Source: a virus. From it: a DNA stretch of 64,000 nt. This document shows positions 1 through 7,849 of the stretch, piece after piece. A program made the translations under genes and the position numbers. The notes under the pieces are model-generated. The model was not told the DNA's origin. It saw only the letters and a program-made list of their open reading frames with translations, and searched no databases. Each line of letters begins with the position of its first letter. Position 1 is the stretch's first letter. The stretch is taken from IMG/VR virus record IMGVR_UViG_3300045911_000155, positions 1-64,000 of that record, one strand, 5' to 3'.

Positions 1-70
1 TTTTGTGGATTGACTTGGATCACAACCAAAATTTAGCATGTGCTGTCACGGGGTAAATTGGGAACACGAC

Positions 71-1786
71 ATGATATTCCAAGCATCCGAACAACAGATG
101 AATATCTTCCGTTGGGTGCGCGATGGGGAAGGACACGCAATGGTCCAAGCCCTTGCGGGTACCGGAAAAACCACCACGATCATTGAAGCGATCCGCTATA
201 TGCAAGGGTCGGTCGCATTGGTGGCATACAACAAGAAGATCGCAGAAGAACTTCAAGCCAAGATCAAAAACAGGATGGGCAAGAAGCGCGAAGACATGCG
301 CGCCGGTACATTCCACTCTTTCGGCTTTTCGGCGTGGATTCGACGGCATCCCGGCATGAAGATGGAAGGCGACAGCGAAAGGTCGGTTGGGTACTGGAAA
401 TGGGATCGTATCCTTGAGTTGTTAGAGATCCCCAAACCCGACAAACCCTTGTCCCGTTGCGCGCGCAAGCTGTTGAGCTTGGCAAAACAGTACGGCTTCG
501 GCATCGAAGGTATTGAGCCGGACGACAATCCCGCCCGGTGGAAGTGGTTGTTCGATCATTTCAACCTTCAGGACGAACTGTTCGACGAAGACACCGGATA
601 TATGCCCAAGCCGGATGAGATTGAGAAGTTGATGAAGGTCGCCATTGTGCTGGCCCGGCGCGCCTTACTCAAAGGCATCGAGATTGCCCCGGAAGTCATT
701 GACTTCGACGACATGTTGTATATGCCGCTCCGGGAGCCTACGTGCCGCATCTGGCAGTACGATTGGGTCTTGATCGATGAATGTCAGGACAGCAACCCGG
801 TGCGCCGGATGTTCGCGAAAAAGATGATGCGTGCCGAAGGTCGATCCATCTGGATTGGTGACCAGAATCAGGCGATCTATGGTTTCGGCGGCGCGGACTC
901 AGAGTCTATGAATGTGATTCAAGAGCAATTCTCTCCGACGCTCTTCCCGCTCACGACAACCTATCGTTGTTCGCTTGCAGTCGTCCGCTACGCCCGCCAA
1001 TGGACGCCGGACATGGAACCACGCCCCGAAGCCCCGGAAGGCGCTGTAAAGACCATTGAAGCGGAGAAGCTGTTGGGAGAAGACTTGAAGAACAGCGACG
1101 CGATCCTCTGCCGGAATACCGCCCCGCTGGTCGATCTGGCCTTGAAGCTGATCCGGTCTGGACGCGGCTGTAAGGTCGAAGGCCGGGACATTGGTCAGAA
1201 TCTCTGGAAGCTGGCCGAACGGTGGAAACGAGTAAAGACGGTTCAGATCCTTGCGGAGCGGCTGAAGGAATACCGCAATGTCCAAGTCGCCATCTTGAAG
1301 AAGCGCGGCAAAGACATGCAAGCCGAACAGGTTGGTGATACGGTTGATAGTCTGTTGGCGATCATCGAATCTCTCCCGTCCCACGCGACGCTGTGGGATC
1401 TGCGTCAAAAAATCAACGGGATGTTCGGCGACACGGAAGCCGGGAAGCCGCAAACCCTGTTGACCTTGAGCACGATTCACAAGGCGAAGGGTAGGGAGTG
1501 GCCGCGTGTTTTCTGGTGGGGTTACAATGTGTATAACCCTTCGCCCTACGCCACACAGGAGTGGGAGAAGGAACAAGAAGAGAACCTGATGTATGTTGCC
1601 GCGACGCGGCCCATCGATACGTTGGTCAAAGTCTTTTTGAAAGCGAAGAAGGAAGAGAAGCCGGTGTACACTTTGGATGACTTCGACGATCATCACCCTT
1701 CGTATGAAATGGACGATGACGACCGCCCGAAGTGGAACGACATGACCTATCGGAAAACGTTGATTCAACAAGGGCTGATGGATTGA
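71..1786 (+). CDS. Superfamily 1 (UvrD/Rep-like) DNA helicase
   Basis: This is a 571-residue SF1 helicase, expected to act in phage DNA replication or recombination. Motifs visible in order are Walker A AGTGKTTT near residue 30, Walker B DECQD near 236, GDQNQAIYGFGG near 263, TTYRCS near 296, STIHKAKGREWPRVF near 467 and YVAATR near 508. I start at 71 rather than the in-frame ATG at 38, because the homology begins just after MIFQASEQQ and the upstream bases GGAACACGAC resemble the GAGAGACGAC leader used elsewhere in the window. Whether it is a Dda or UvrD functional equivalent is not decidable here. Confidence 0.9.
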   Translation: MIFQASEQQMNIFRWVRDGEGHAMVQALAGTGKTTTIIEAIRYMQGSVALVAYNKKIAEELQAKIKNRMGKKREDMRAGTFHSFGFSAWIRRHPGMKMEGDSERSVGYWKWDRILELLEIPKPDKPLSRCARKLLSLAKQYGFGIEGIEPDDNPARWKWLFDHFNLQDELFDEDTGYMPKPDEIEKLMKVAIVLARRALLKGIEIAPEVIDFDDMLYMPLREPTCRIWQYDWVLIDECQDSNPVRRMFAKKMMRAEGRSIWIGDQNQAIYGFGGADSESMNVIQEQFSPTLFPLTTTYRCSLAVVRYARQWTPDMEPRPEAPEGAVKTIEAEKLLGEDLKNSDAILCRNTAPLVDLALKLIRSGRGCKVEGRDIGQNLWKLAERWKRVKTVQILAERLKEYRNVQVAILKKRGKDMQAEQVGDTVDSLLAIIESLPSHATLWDLRQKINGMFGDTEAGKPQTLLTLSTIHKAKGREWPRVFWWGYNVYNPSPYATQEWEKEQEENLMYVAATRPIDTLVKVFLKAKKEEKPVYTLDDFDDHHPSYEMDDDDRPKWNDMTYRKTLIQQGLMD

Positions 1787-1811
1787 CATACAATCCAAAA
1801 TCGGGTATGAT
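1783..1811 (+). promoter_or_regulatory. Early-type promoter
   Basis: TTGACA, a 17 nt spacer and TATGAT. It shares the TTGACATA start of the repeated early promoter but lacks the right half of the dyad. It would drive the gene at 1824 and overlaps the helicase stop codon. Confidence 0.7.
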
Positions 1812-1823
1812 GAAGGACACAAT

Positions 1824-2282
1824 ATGAGCAACCCTCTTGGTCGGTTTCTGGAAGCGCTTGGTGGCGGTGGCCGCTCCGCTCCGCGCAATGATGTCTACAT
1901 GCCCGATTGGGCGATGGTTTCCCGAAAGGCGGAAGTGCTGACGGAAATGCGCGCATCGGGTGAACATATGGCCGCGCACGCCTGTACGTGCAATTCGCTC
2001 GAATGCACCTTGCACTTCACGGAAGAGCCGACATGGATCACGCCGGACTACTTCCTCAAGTACGTGGAGTACACGCTTGAGGAATCCCTGAAATCGGTGA
2101 AGGATTCCGAAGAGGCGGATTCCACGCGGGAAGAGATCCAAATCTACCTGAGTCAGTGGCGGATGATGACGCCGGACCAGATCATGCGGGACCCGCGCTA
2201 CCGGGCCTTCATGGTCGGCTTCGACAGCAAGTTGCTGAACTACATCATCCAGCATCACAGCTATCGCGTCCCCAAGCACTAA
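1824..2282 (+). CDS. Hypothetical protein, 152 aa
   Basis: No recognised family. It begins MSNPLGRFLEALGGGG and has a CTCNSLECTLHF segment (residues about 53-64) with three cysteines that could bind metal. The start follows GAAGGACACAAT. It has its own promoter and a strong downstream hairpin terminator, so it is a monocistronic unit between the helicase and the gene at 2344. Confidence 0.8.
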   Translation: MSNPLGRFLEALGGGGRSAPRNDVYMPDWAMVSRKAEVLTEMRASGEHMAAHACTCNSLECTLHFTEEPTWITPDYFLKYVEYTLEESLKSVKDSEEADSTREEIQIYLSQWRMMTPDQIMRDPRYRAFMVGFDSKLLNYIIQHHSYRVPKH

Positions 2283-2304
2283 CGCGCGGTTTTAGTTTCA
2301 AAGG

Positions 2305-2345
2305 ACCCCGGAAGGCATACTCCTTCCGGGGTATGAATTTTTCAT
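2305..2345 (+). terminator. Rho-independent terminator
   Basis: An 11 bp GC-rich stem (ACCCCGGAAGG paired with CCTTCCGGGGT) is followed by a T-rich stretch. It ends the transcript of the 152 aa gene. Confidence 0.85.
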
Positions 2346-2775
2346 GGGTCAAATTTTCCACAGGTGGTGTCGTGACCACGCTTTACACGACTATGCTCAA
2401 ACGATGGTGTTGGCGAAGTTAATGGCCGGGTGCCCTATTGATGTCAAACACAGTTGTCCGAAATGTTTGAAAGAGAAGAATCGTCAAGCGAAGTCTCTCT
2501 TTTCAGCGCTCCGACAAATAAGCCCGGCCCCTTCGGAATTCTATGTTGATCGCTATGCAAAGCAACAACAACGGCATCAGGCGCATCGGAATTTTTTAGA
2601 GGCGAAAGAGAAATACGGCAAACCGTTCACATGGTACAGCCGACAGTTTGGGGTGAGTCTCTATATGATTCGGGAATGGTGGGACGTAGAAGCTAAGCGC
2701 GGGCGGGCGAAGACCGCTCCAACAAAGTCTTCAGCCGGGGCAGCAAAGAGCCAGAAGACGCCAATGTCGTGTTGA
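2344..2775 (+). CDS. Hypothetical protein, 143 aa, possible zinc site and HTH-like end
   Basis: No recognised family. A CPKC pair near residue 38 and a downstream WYSRQFGVSLYMIREWWD segment (about 98-115) resembling a helix-turn-helix hint at nucleic-acid binding; this is inference. A TATGAA hexamer lies 6 nt before the ATG, consistent with a leaderless start. The last 83 nt overlap the convergent gene at 2693, so one of the two C-termini may be wrong. Confidence 0.6.
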   Translation: MGQIFHRWCRDHALHDYAQTMVLAKLMAGCPIDVKHSCPKCLKEKNRQAKSLFSALRQISPAPSEFYVDRYAKQQQRHQAHRNFLEAKEKYGKPFTWYSRQFGVSLYMIREWWDVEAKRGRAKTAPTKSSAGAAKSQKTPMSC

Positions 2776-3016
2776 TCCATTCCGCCGCTTCGTTACTGGC
2801 ATCGAAGGTCACAGTGCGAATGGGGAAGTGTTCTTGCAGTTTCTTCACGCCATCCGATTTCATGTACTGTTCGATGTATTCCGCCGGGCCGTGTTTCAGC
2901 ACGGTGCCGCTTTCAGCATCGAACATCAGACTGACTTGTTGGCACATGAATCTAAGGTTGTTTTCTGTGCCGAAATAGAACGATCCGTATTCGACGCGGT
3001 AGCTGGCAAGCTGCAT
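2693..3016 (-). CDS. Hypothetical protein, 107 aa
   Basis: The start is placed at the ATG at 3016 (MQLASYRVEYG) because upstream reading frame is antisense to the divergent gene at 3038. A TATTAT hexamer lies 7 nt before this ATG. There is no recognised domain. It converges with and overlaps the gene ending at 2775. Confidence 0.6.
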   Translation of the reverse strand: MQLASYRVEYGSFYFGTENNLRFMCQQVSLMFDAESGTVLKHGPAEYIEQYMKSDGVKKLQEHFPIRTVTFDASNEAAEWINTTLASSGSLLPRLKTLLERSSPARA

Positions 3017-3037
3017 ACCTGATATAATATCACTGAC
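3017..3037. promoter_or_regulatory. Divergent AT-rich promoter core between 3016 and 3038
   Basis: GATATAATATCA is nearly self-complementary. It supplies TATAAT 9 nt before the plus-strand ATG at 3038 and TATTAT 7 nt before the minus-strand ATG at 3016. Two divergent leaderless or near-leaderless transcripts could share one core. Confidence 0.55.
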
Positions 3038-3388
3038 ATGCAATTCACGCAAAGCAAAGAATGGCTGGAAAGAATGGCAGCGGCGGAAGACGAAGGCGAC
3101 ATCACCGTCATCTCTCCAACGTTCCGGGCCTTCATGGAAGCGACCGGCCCATATACGGTCCATGTCGCCGGGACGACCCGACTGGTCACCGACGAAGCCC
3201 GCTATACCGATTTCGAGAAAGCCGTCGCGCACGCGCGGGCGCTATCCGGGTGGAGCATCAAAGCTGAAATCCGCGACGAACCCACCGGGAACGTCGTCCA
3301 CGAAATTCAGCCGTATAATCAAGAGAAGTGGGCAGAATACCAGCGCGAACATGGGCTGGTGCCCGAAACCACATGCGAACCTTCGTAA
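3038..3388 (+). CDS. Hypothetical protein, 116 aa
   Basis: A soluble protein of unknown function with no recognised motif. TATAAT lies 9 nt before the ATG and there is no Shine-Dalgarno sequence. Its 3' end overlaps the metallophosphoesterase start by 16 nt, so the two are probably translated from one mRNA. Confidence 0.75.
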   Translation: MQFTQSKEWLERMAAAEDEGDITVISPTFRAFMEATGPYTVHVAGTTRLVTDEARYTDFEKAVAHARALSGWSIKAEIRDEPTGNVVHEIQPYNQEKWAEYQREHGLVPETTCEPS

Positions 3389-3873
3389 TCTCCGACACCC
3401 ATTTCTACCACAAGAACATCATCCATTATTGCGACCGGCCCTTCAGCGATCCGCATCACATGAACGAAGTGCTGGTCGCGAATTGGAACAGCGTCGTCAA
3501 TCCCGATGATGTGGTCTTGCACGTGGGAGATTTCGCGATGGGTCCCAAGGAAAACTGGCCGATCATTCGCAAGCGACTCAATGGCCGGATCATCTTGCAC
3601 CGTGGCAACCACGACAAGGACGCCGCGTTCATGCGGAACATCGGAATCGACGAAGTGTATGAAAACCGAGTCATCGAACACAACGGGGTGACCCTTTTCC
3701 TGAACCATTTCCCGGAGTTCACGGAACGCAAGGCGGATTATCACCTGTATGGTCACGTGCATAACCAGACGCCGGGCAATCAGCCGAAGTGGGCGCGGAA
3801 CATGTCCGTCGAAGTGATCGGTTACACGCCGATGCTTTTGGATCAAGTCGTAGCGGAGTTTACAGCGGCGTAA
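3373..3873 (+). CDS. Metallophosphoesterase
   Basis: A 166-residue calcineurin-like phosphoesterase. Metal-binding motifs are visible: DTHFYHKN near the N-terminus, GDFAMG, RGNHD and a C-terminal YGHVHN. The family hydrolyses phosphomono- or diesters of nucleotides, RNA or proteins; the substrate is not predictable here. The start is the ATG before RTFVISDTHFYH, inside the end of the upstream gene. A role in RNA end processing alongside the ligase and kinase in this window is speculation. Confidence 0.88.
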   Translation: MRTFVISDTHFYHKNIIHYCDRPFSDPHHMNEVLVANWNSVVNPDDVVLHVGDFAMGPKENWPIIRKRLNGRIILHRGNHDKDAAFMRNIGIDEVYENRVIEHNGVTLFLNHFPEFTERKADYHLYGHVHNQTPGNQPKWARNMSVEVIGYTPMLLDQVVAEFTAA

Positions 3874-3892
3874 CTAGGGGTACCATGTATTC

Positions 3893-4864
3893 ATGGCAAC
3901 CCTCATTCAGCAGTACACTAACCACATCGGGTTTGTCGTTGACCGTAGCGGTTCGATGCGTCATCTGTCACAGCGCGTGATTGAAGTTTTTGACGCACAA
4001 ATCGCGCATTTGCGCCGCCGGTAAATCGAACTCAATCAAGAAACCCGCGTATCTGTCTACCTGTTCGACGATCATGTCGAATGCGTCGTCTTCGACATGG
4101 ACGTGATGCGCCCCATTTCGCTGGCTCAACTTTACACGGTGCGCGGTTCGACGGCGCTCATGGACGCATCCGGTCAGGCGATCACTGAAATGCGCCAGAT
4201 CCCGGAGTTGCACAGCGACCATGCTTTTCTTCTCTATGCTCTCACGGACGGCGAAGAGAATCAGTCGCGCCGCTTCACGCCCGCCAAGCTGAACACGCTC
4301 ATCAACGGGTTGCCGGACAATTGGACCGTCGCCGCGTTGGTGCCGGACTCCAAAGGCCGGTTCGAAGCGAAGAAGGCCGGGTTCCCCGAAGGCAACATCG
4401 AAATCTGGTCCACCACGGCTGTCGGCATCGAAACCGCCGGTAAGACGATGACCACCGCGACCGACACCTTCATGACGAATCGCGCCAAGGGCATCCGTTC
4501 GACCCGCAACCTGTTCAAGATGGACATGGCCGGGGTGAGCACCAAGGACGTTGCCAGCAAGCTGCAAGAACTCAAGAAGGACAAGTACGCGATCTACAGC
4601 GTCGGTTCGACCAGCGAAATTCGCACTTTCATCGAAAACGAAAGCGGGAAGGTCTACGTCAAGGGTTCGGCTTACTACCGGCTGGATAAGCCGGAAACGG
4701 TGCAAGCCAGCAAGAGCATCGCGGTGCGCAACCGCAAGAGCGGGAAGGTCTACAGCGGCGCGGCGGCACGTCAAGTGCTTGGATTGCCGGACTACGAAAT
4801 CCGCGTCGCGCCGGTGACGGTGTTCGATTGGAAGTTCGGGGTGTCCGGGAAAAGTGGCTGTTGA
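3893..4864 (+). CDS. VWA-domain protein interrupted by an in-frame TAA
   Basis: The reading frame starts at ATG 3893 and carries the MIDAS motif DRSGSM (residues 17-22). It hits TAA at 4022-4024 and then stays open in the same frame to 4864. The part after the stop (NQETRVSVYLFDDHVE, and later LTDGEEN) is the expected continuation of a von Willebrand A fold, which binds a divalent metal and partner proteins. TACCAT lies 6 nt before the start. The stop could be a true nonsense mutation, a base-call error (CAA to TAA is one transition) or a recoded site. The C-terminus is also uncertain because a second frame opens at a GGG run near 4840. Confidence 0.7.
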
Positions 4865-5361
4865 AATTTGAAGACCACTTTCGCATCCTGATCTATGACA
4901 AGCACACTCAGCGGATCGTGACGGTCTATCCGACCGATTCCCTTCTATCGCACCCGATCCCTTGGACCGGCGCGGTATTGCGCCAGTACGATCAGCGGAT
5001 CATGCAAGAGATCCAGTCCCGGCGAATGATGGTTCTCTGGCGCAACAAGGGCATCGAATACTTGCGGGTCCATGTAGATGAACTAGCCTTTCATGTCGGA
5101 TATGATGTCCGGCACAAAAGGCTAGTTCGATTCAAACAGCCTAGCAATCCTTCTGTTCACACTCCGGTGGATTCGGATCGGGCTTCTCTTCCGGTTCCGG
5201 GTCCGGCCCGGATTCATTCCGGCCTTCTTTCATTCCCAACGGTGCCGGGAACGGAGGAACAACCGGGGATTCGGGCGATTTCGGACTTGATGTCGATCCC
5301 TTGCCCGAATTCCAGTGAATGTTCGGAGCATCACCTGACAGTGTTCCGCCGGATGCCATGA
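4861..5361 (+). CDS. Uncertain open frame after the VWA gene
   Basis: The frame reads LLKFEDHFRILIYDKH and continues about 75 residues that look protein-like, but it has only TTG/CTG starts and its last 220 nt are antisense to the gp5-like gene. It may be a separate small gene or the true C-terminus of the VWA protein after a missing G in the run at 4838-4854. The portion beyond about 5085 runs through a perfect inverted repeat and is doubtful. Confidence 0.3.
   Translation: MKFEDHFRILIYDKHTQRIVTVYPTDSLLSHPIPWTGAVLRQYDQRIMQEIQSRRMMVLWRNKGIEYLRVHVDELAFHVGYDVRHKRLVRFKQPSNPSVHTPVDSDRASLPVPGPARIHSGLLSFPTVPGTEEQPGIRAISDLMSIPCPNSSECSEHHLTVFRRMP
5080..5128. repeat. Perfect 12 bp inverted repeat, possible bidirectional terminator
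   Basis: GAACTAGCCTTT pairs exactly with AAAGGCTAGTTC across a 25 nt loop that contains a smaller CGGA/TCCG pair. It sits 12 nt beyond the stop of the minus-strand gp5-like gene, where a terminator would be expected, but it lacks a clear T-tract. Confidence 0.55.
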
Positions 5362-6550
5362 TGAAGGTGCCACCGGCGGATTGCTTGATCTGCCCGCCCG
5401 CGATGTCAAACATTGCTCCACCGGAGTGCCGGTCGCTGATACCGCCAGCATGCATGCTGTGATTGCCGCCAACTTCGATCTTGTCGAAACCGCCAATCTT
5501 CTCAGTCTGACTGCCGTCGATGTCAATGTACCGGTTCCCGTGGATCTTCTCCGTGTAGTCGCCTTGTACGTGTACGTTCATGTTGCCGTCCACCTGAATG
5601 TTCAGATCGTCCCGGCAATAGATGTTCATCTCTCCGTCGCTGGTGATATTCGTCGCGTTCTGGAAGTGAACATATGCGTTCTCCATGACCGTGATGAATA
5701 CCTTCCCCACAATCTTCAATTGCATGTCGCCTTCCTTGCCCGGCGCGTTCGTGATTTCCGCGTAGCTCCCCGACTTGTGATAGATGTGGATGCGCTCCGC
5801 GTTCGGCGTGTCATCGAATTCGACGATGTGGCCGGACTCTGACTCGAACACGTGATTGTAGGGATACCGGGCCGCATACGTTGGTTCCGGCTCAACCCAC
5901 TTCCGGGCCGGGCGCGGGTGGACGAACGCAATCGGGATGCCGCCAAACTCTTTCGGACGGCCCACGTCGCGCTGACGCTTGCGGACGCCCATGATCGTGT
6001 CGTCCACCTTCTCCACGATTGCAAGGCGGTTGATGTCGTTCTCTCCGACGACAGCGCCCCACGGGTGCTTCTGTCGCGGGTACAGATCCGGGATGGACTC
6101 TTGTTTCAGTTGTGCGCCGGTGCCGTCGTTCGGGTAGTAGCGATAACGGATCTTCCGGGGTGCCTGTGGCAGTTCATGGAACGGTAAGGATGGGTCAAAG
6201 AAGCCAATGCAAGGCTGTGGAGCCTCTTCCGGGATGCCGTGGATAGTTCCGAATACCGTCAGGTCTTGCGCCGCGTGTGAGTCACGCATGAAGCCGTAAA
6301 CCCATGTTCCTTCGACCGGCCCCATCGGGCTGTGACCAAGGCCATTCATGGCGGCGTTCCACGGTGCGGGCTGATAGACGTAGGCCCAATGAAGTTCGCA
6401 TGTGGGAATGAGTTGTTTGTCTTCCGTGTGCATGCCAAGCACGCGCACGCGAAGCCGTCCCAACTTCATCGGGTCCCGGCGATCTTCGACAACACCGACC
6501 CACCAGACAAAACCTTCGAAGCCCATCAAATGCTGATCGTGTACTTTCAC
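5141..6550 (-). CDS. gp5: gp5-like baseplate central spike/hub protein
   Basis: A 469-residue protein with a T4 gp5/VgrG-type OB fold at the N-terminus (WWVGVVEDRRDPMKLGRLRV) and a C-terminal repetitive region of short D/N/G-rich strands (about residues 270-420) typical of the trimeric beta-helix spike. The tail end is Pro/Glu-rich. No lysozyme domain is visible, unlike T4 gp5; the separate M23 peptidase at 8488 may fill that role. The start is GTG at 6550, 5 nt after a CTAAGTAC late box. It would form the membrane-piercing needle capped by the PAAR protein at 9985. Confidence 0.9.
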   Translation of the reverse strand: MKVHDQHLMGFEGFVWWVGVVEDRRDPMKLGRLRVRVLGMHTEDKQLIPTCELHWAYVYQPAPWNAAMNGLGHSPMGPVEGTWVYGFMRDSHAAQDLTVFGTIHGIPEEAPQPCIGFFDPSLPFHELPQAPRKIRYRYYPNDGTGAQLKQESIPDLYPRQKHPWGAVVGENDINRLAIVEKVDDTIMGVRKRQRDVGRPKEFGGIPIAFVHPRPARKWVEPEPTYAARYPYNHVFESESGHIVEFDDTPNAERIHIYHKSGSYAEITNAPGKEGDMQLKIVGKVFITVMENAYVHFQNATNITSDGEMNIYCRDDLNIQVDGNMNVHVQGDYTEKIHGNRYIDIDGSQTEKIGGFDKIEVGGNHSMHAGGISDRHSGGAMFDIAGGQIKQSAGGTFIMASGGTLSGDAPNIHWNSGKGSTSSPKSPESPVVPPFPAPLGMKEGRNESGPDPEPEEKPDPNPPECEQKDC

Positions 6551-6555
6551 GATCA

Positions 6556-6563
6556 GTACTTAG
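6556..6563 (-). promoter_or_regulatory. Late promoter box CTAAGTAC
   Basis: T4-like late box variant 5 nt before the GTG start of the gp5-like gene, implying an almost leaderless mRNA. Confidence 0.6.
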
Positions 6564-6573
6564 AGGCGAAGCG

Positions 6574-6783
6574 TTAGGCGGTCTGGCCTTCCAGACCCTC
6601 AAAGAACTTCGTGACGCACGGCTCACAAGTCGCGCCTTGCTCCCACTCAGCGCGCGTCCAAGCGTTCGTGCATTGGGCGGCGCTCCACTGGCAGTTGCAA
6701 ACGTGGCACTTGGTCGGTGCTTGGACCGGCTCAACAACCGGCGCGGCGAACAGGGCAGCGAAGAAGTTCATCAGTTGGGTCAT
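6574..6783 (-). CDS. Small cysteine-rich protein, 69 aa
   Basis: The hydrophobic N-terminal stretch MNFFAALFAAPVV is followed by CHVCNC and CEPC, two Cys pairs that could bind one zinc. It starts after GAGAGAAACGAA. Function unknown. Confidence 0.7.
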   Translation of the reverse strand: MTQLMNFFAALFAAPVVEPVQAPTKCHVCNCQWSAAQCTNAWTRAEWEQGATCEPCVTKFFEGLEGQTA

Positions 6784-6811
6784 TTCGTTTCTCTCTCCAT
6801 CAAGAGGGAAA

Positions 6812-6848
6812 TTGAGAAAACAAAAAGCCGGACCCGAAGGCCCGGCTT
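6812..6848 (-). terminator. Rho-independent terminator
   Basis: Read on the minus strand, AAGCCGG pairs with CCGGCTT around GCCTTCGGGT and is followed by TTTTGTTTT. The same loop core recurs at 45413 and 52160. It ends the transcript of the gene at 6868. Confidence 0.85.
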
Positions 6849-6867
6849 GGCTAGAGTTCAGTTACGG

Positions 6868-7035
6868 TTAACGGCAGACGGTGGTTTCCCAACAGAAACC
6901 GAACCAGCAAATCGTTTCAGTAGATTCGATGCAGTTGATCGGTTCCACCGGCGGCGGCGGGAACGGCCCGAAGCCATAGACGGTCGAAATGGTCAGACCG
7001 GCCAACAGAACGGCACACGCAAGGATCTTCTTCAT
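6868..7035 (-). CDS. Small exported protein, 55 aa
   Basis: MKKILACAVLLAGLTISTVYG is a typical signal peptide. The mature part begins FGPFPPPPVEPINC and contains four more cysteines in short aromatic repeats. It is clearly related to the 56 aa protein at 19330 (same FGPxPPPPVE motif and spacing). Probably exported to the periplasm or cell surface; function unknown. Confidence 0.75.
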   Translation of the reverse strand: MKKILACAVLLAGLTISTVYGFGPFPPPPVEPINCIESTETICWFGFCWETTVCR

Positions 7036-7101
7036 TTTGTTGTGTTTTCTCCGATAGTTCGCCCCAAGGAAGGAACTGCAAGGGTGGGGTGAACCTGAGA
7101 A

Positions 7102-7109
7102 GTATTTAT
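7102..7109 (-). promoter_or_regulatory. Late promoter box ATAAATAC
   Basis: Lies about 66 nt upstream of the small exported protein gene, directly after the T-tract of the preceding terminator. Confidence 0.55.
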
Positions 7110-7147
7110 CAAAAATCAAACGCCCCGGCGGGTTGCCGGGGCGTTTG
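7110..7147 (-). terminator. Rho-independent terminator
   Basis: A 13 bp perfect stem (CAAACGCCCCGGC with its complement) has a 5 nt loop and is followed by TTTTTG on the minus strand. It closes the small-protein operon running from 8425 down to 7187. Confidence 0.88.
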
Positions 7148-7186
7148 ACGGTAGTGGCTTTGTTGTGACTTGAAGAGAGACGACGG

Positions 7187-7378
7187 CTACTTCGACATTG
7201 GGTCGTAGCAGCGGCCACTACCAGAACTTTTGCAGGGGACGATGTTGATGGGATTCGCGGCGTGGTTGGTCGCGGCGACGATCTTGTTGCCGACGCTCTT
7301 GATCTGTGCGACAAACGGATTGGACACCAGTCCAAGGACGCACGCGGCGAAGGCGATCAAAACGGCTTTTTCAATCAT
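7187..7378 (-). CDS. Small membrane or exported protein, 63 aa
   Basis: It starts with a hydrophobic helix (MIEKAVLIAFAACVLGLVSNP) followed by a short polar tail with two cysteines. Its ATG lies within the end of the upstream gene (8 nt overlap), indicating translational coupling. Function unknown. Confidence 0.65.
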   Translation of the reverse strand: MIEKAVLIAFAACVLGLVSNPFVAQIKSVGNKIVAATNHAANPINIVPCKSSGSGRCYDPMSK

Positions 7379-7613
7379 GCTCCCTACCTTTCAATTTCAT
7401 TATCTCGTTTTCCGAACGGTTTGTCAAGAGGTCCTGTAATTCTTTTCGAGATACCTTGACGATCTGCCCGGCTATCAACATCGTCAGAAAACCGATCACG
7501 GCGATTCCATACTGACCATACACGATGTTCGTACCAAACACATACCCACCCATGCCGATGACGAAGAGACTCACCGCATACAATAGCACCGCATGGAAGA
7601 CTTTCCAGATCAT
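7371..7613 (-). CDS. Small integral membrane protein, 80 aa
   Basis: Two predicted transmembrane helices (about residues 5-25 and 35-52) are followed by a basic cytoplasmic tail. It overlaps the start of the next gene and follows the gene at 7610 with a 4 nt overlap. Function unknown. Confidence 0.7.
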   Translation of the reverse strand: MIWKVFHAVLLYAVSLFVIGMGGYVFGTNIVYGQYGIAVIGFLTMLIAGQIVKVSRKELQDLLTNRSENEIMKLKGREHD

Positions 7614-7813
7614 TCGGCCATCTCTTCGGCCAGCCGCTCGAAGATTTCCCGTGCCCGCCCTTCTGAGGGAAAGTCTTGCCGCATTTCACCTTGCTTGGTG
7701 ACGGCGACGACGTGATATTGACGACCGCACAACGGATGATGCCACACTTCCAAAGAAGTGCCGGGTTTGGCATTTTTCAACCACACCAGCCGTCTGGAAA
7801 GTTCCTGACTCAT
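7610..7813 (-). CDS. Hypothetical protein, 67 aa
   Basis: A short soluble protein beginning MSQELSRRLVWL with a CGRQYHVVAVTKQGE core. It is third in the minus-strand early operon 8425-7187. No recognised domain. Confidence 0.65.
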   Translation of the reverse strand: MSQELSRRLVWLKNAKPGTSLEVWHHPLCGRQYHVVAVTKQGEMRQDFPSEGRAREIFERLAEEMAE

Positions 7814-7849
7814 ATGACCTACTTTACCGTGCCGGGGACATCGGCAAAA

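Noticed and set aside
899-1888. Long minus-strand open frame (329 codons) opposite the helicase
   Set aside because: It is antisense to a helicase with clear motifs, its translation is low-complexity His/Arg/Val-rich, and it has no promoter or ribosome binding site. Such antisense frames are common in this GC-rich sequence.
4022-4024. Reassignment of TAA to a sense codon
   Set aside because: Many genes end in TAA at natural positions (for example 2282, 59662, 62697), so the code looks standard.
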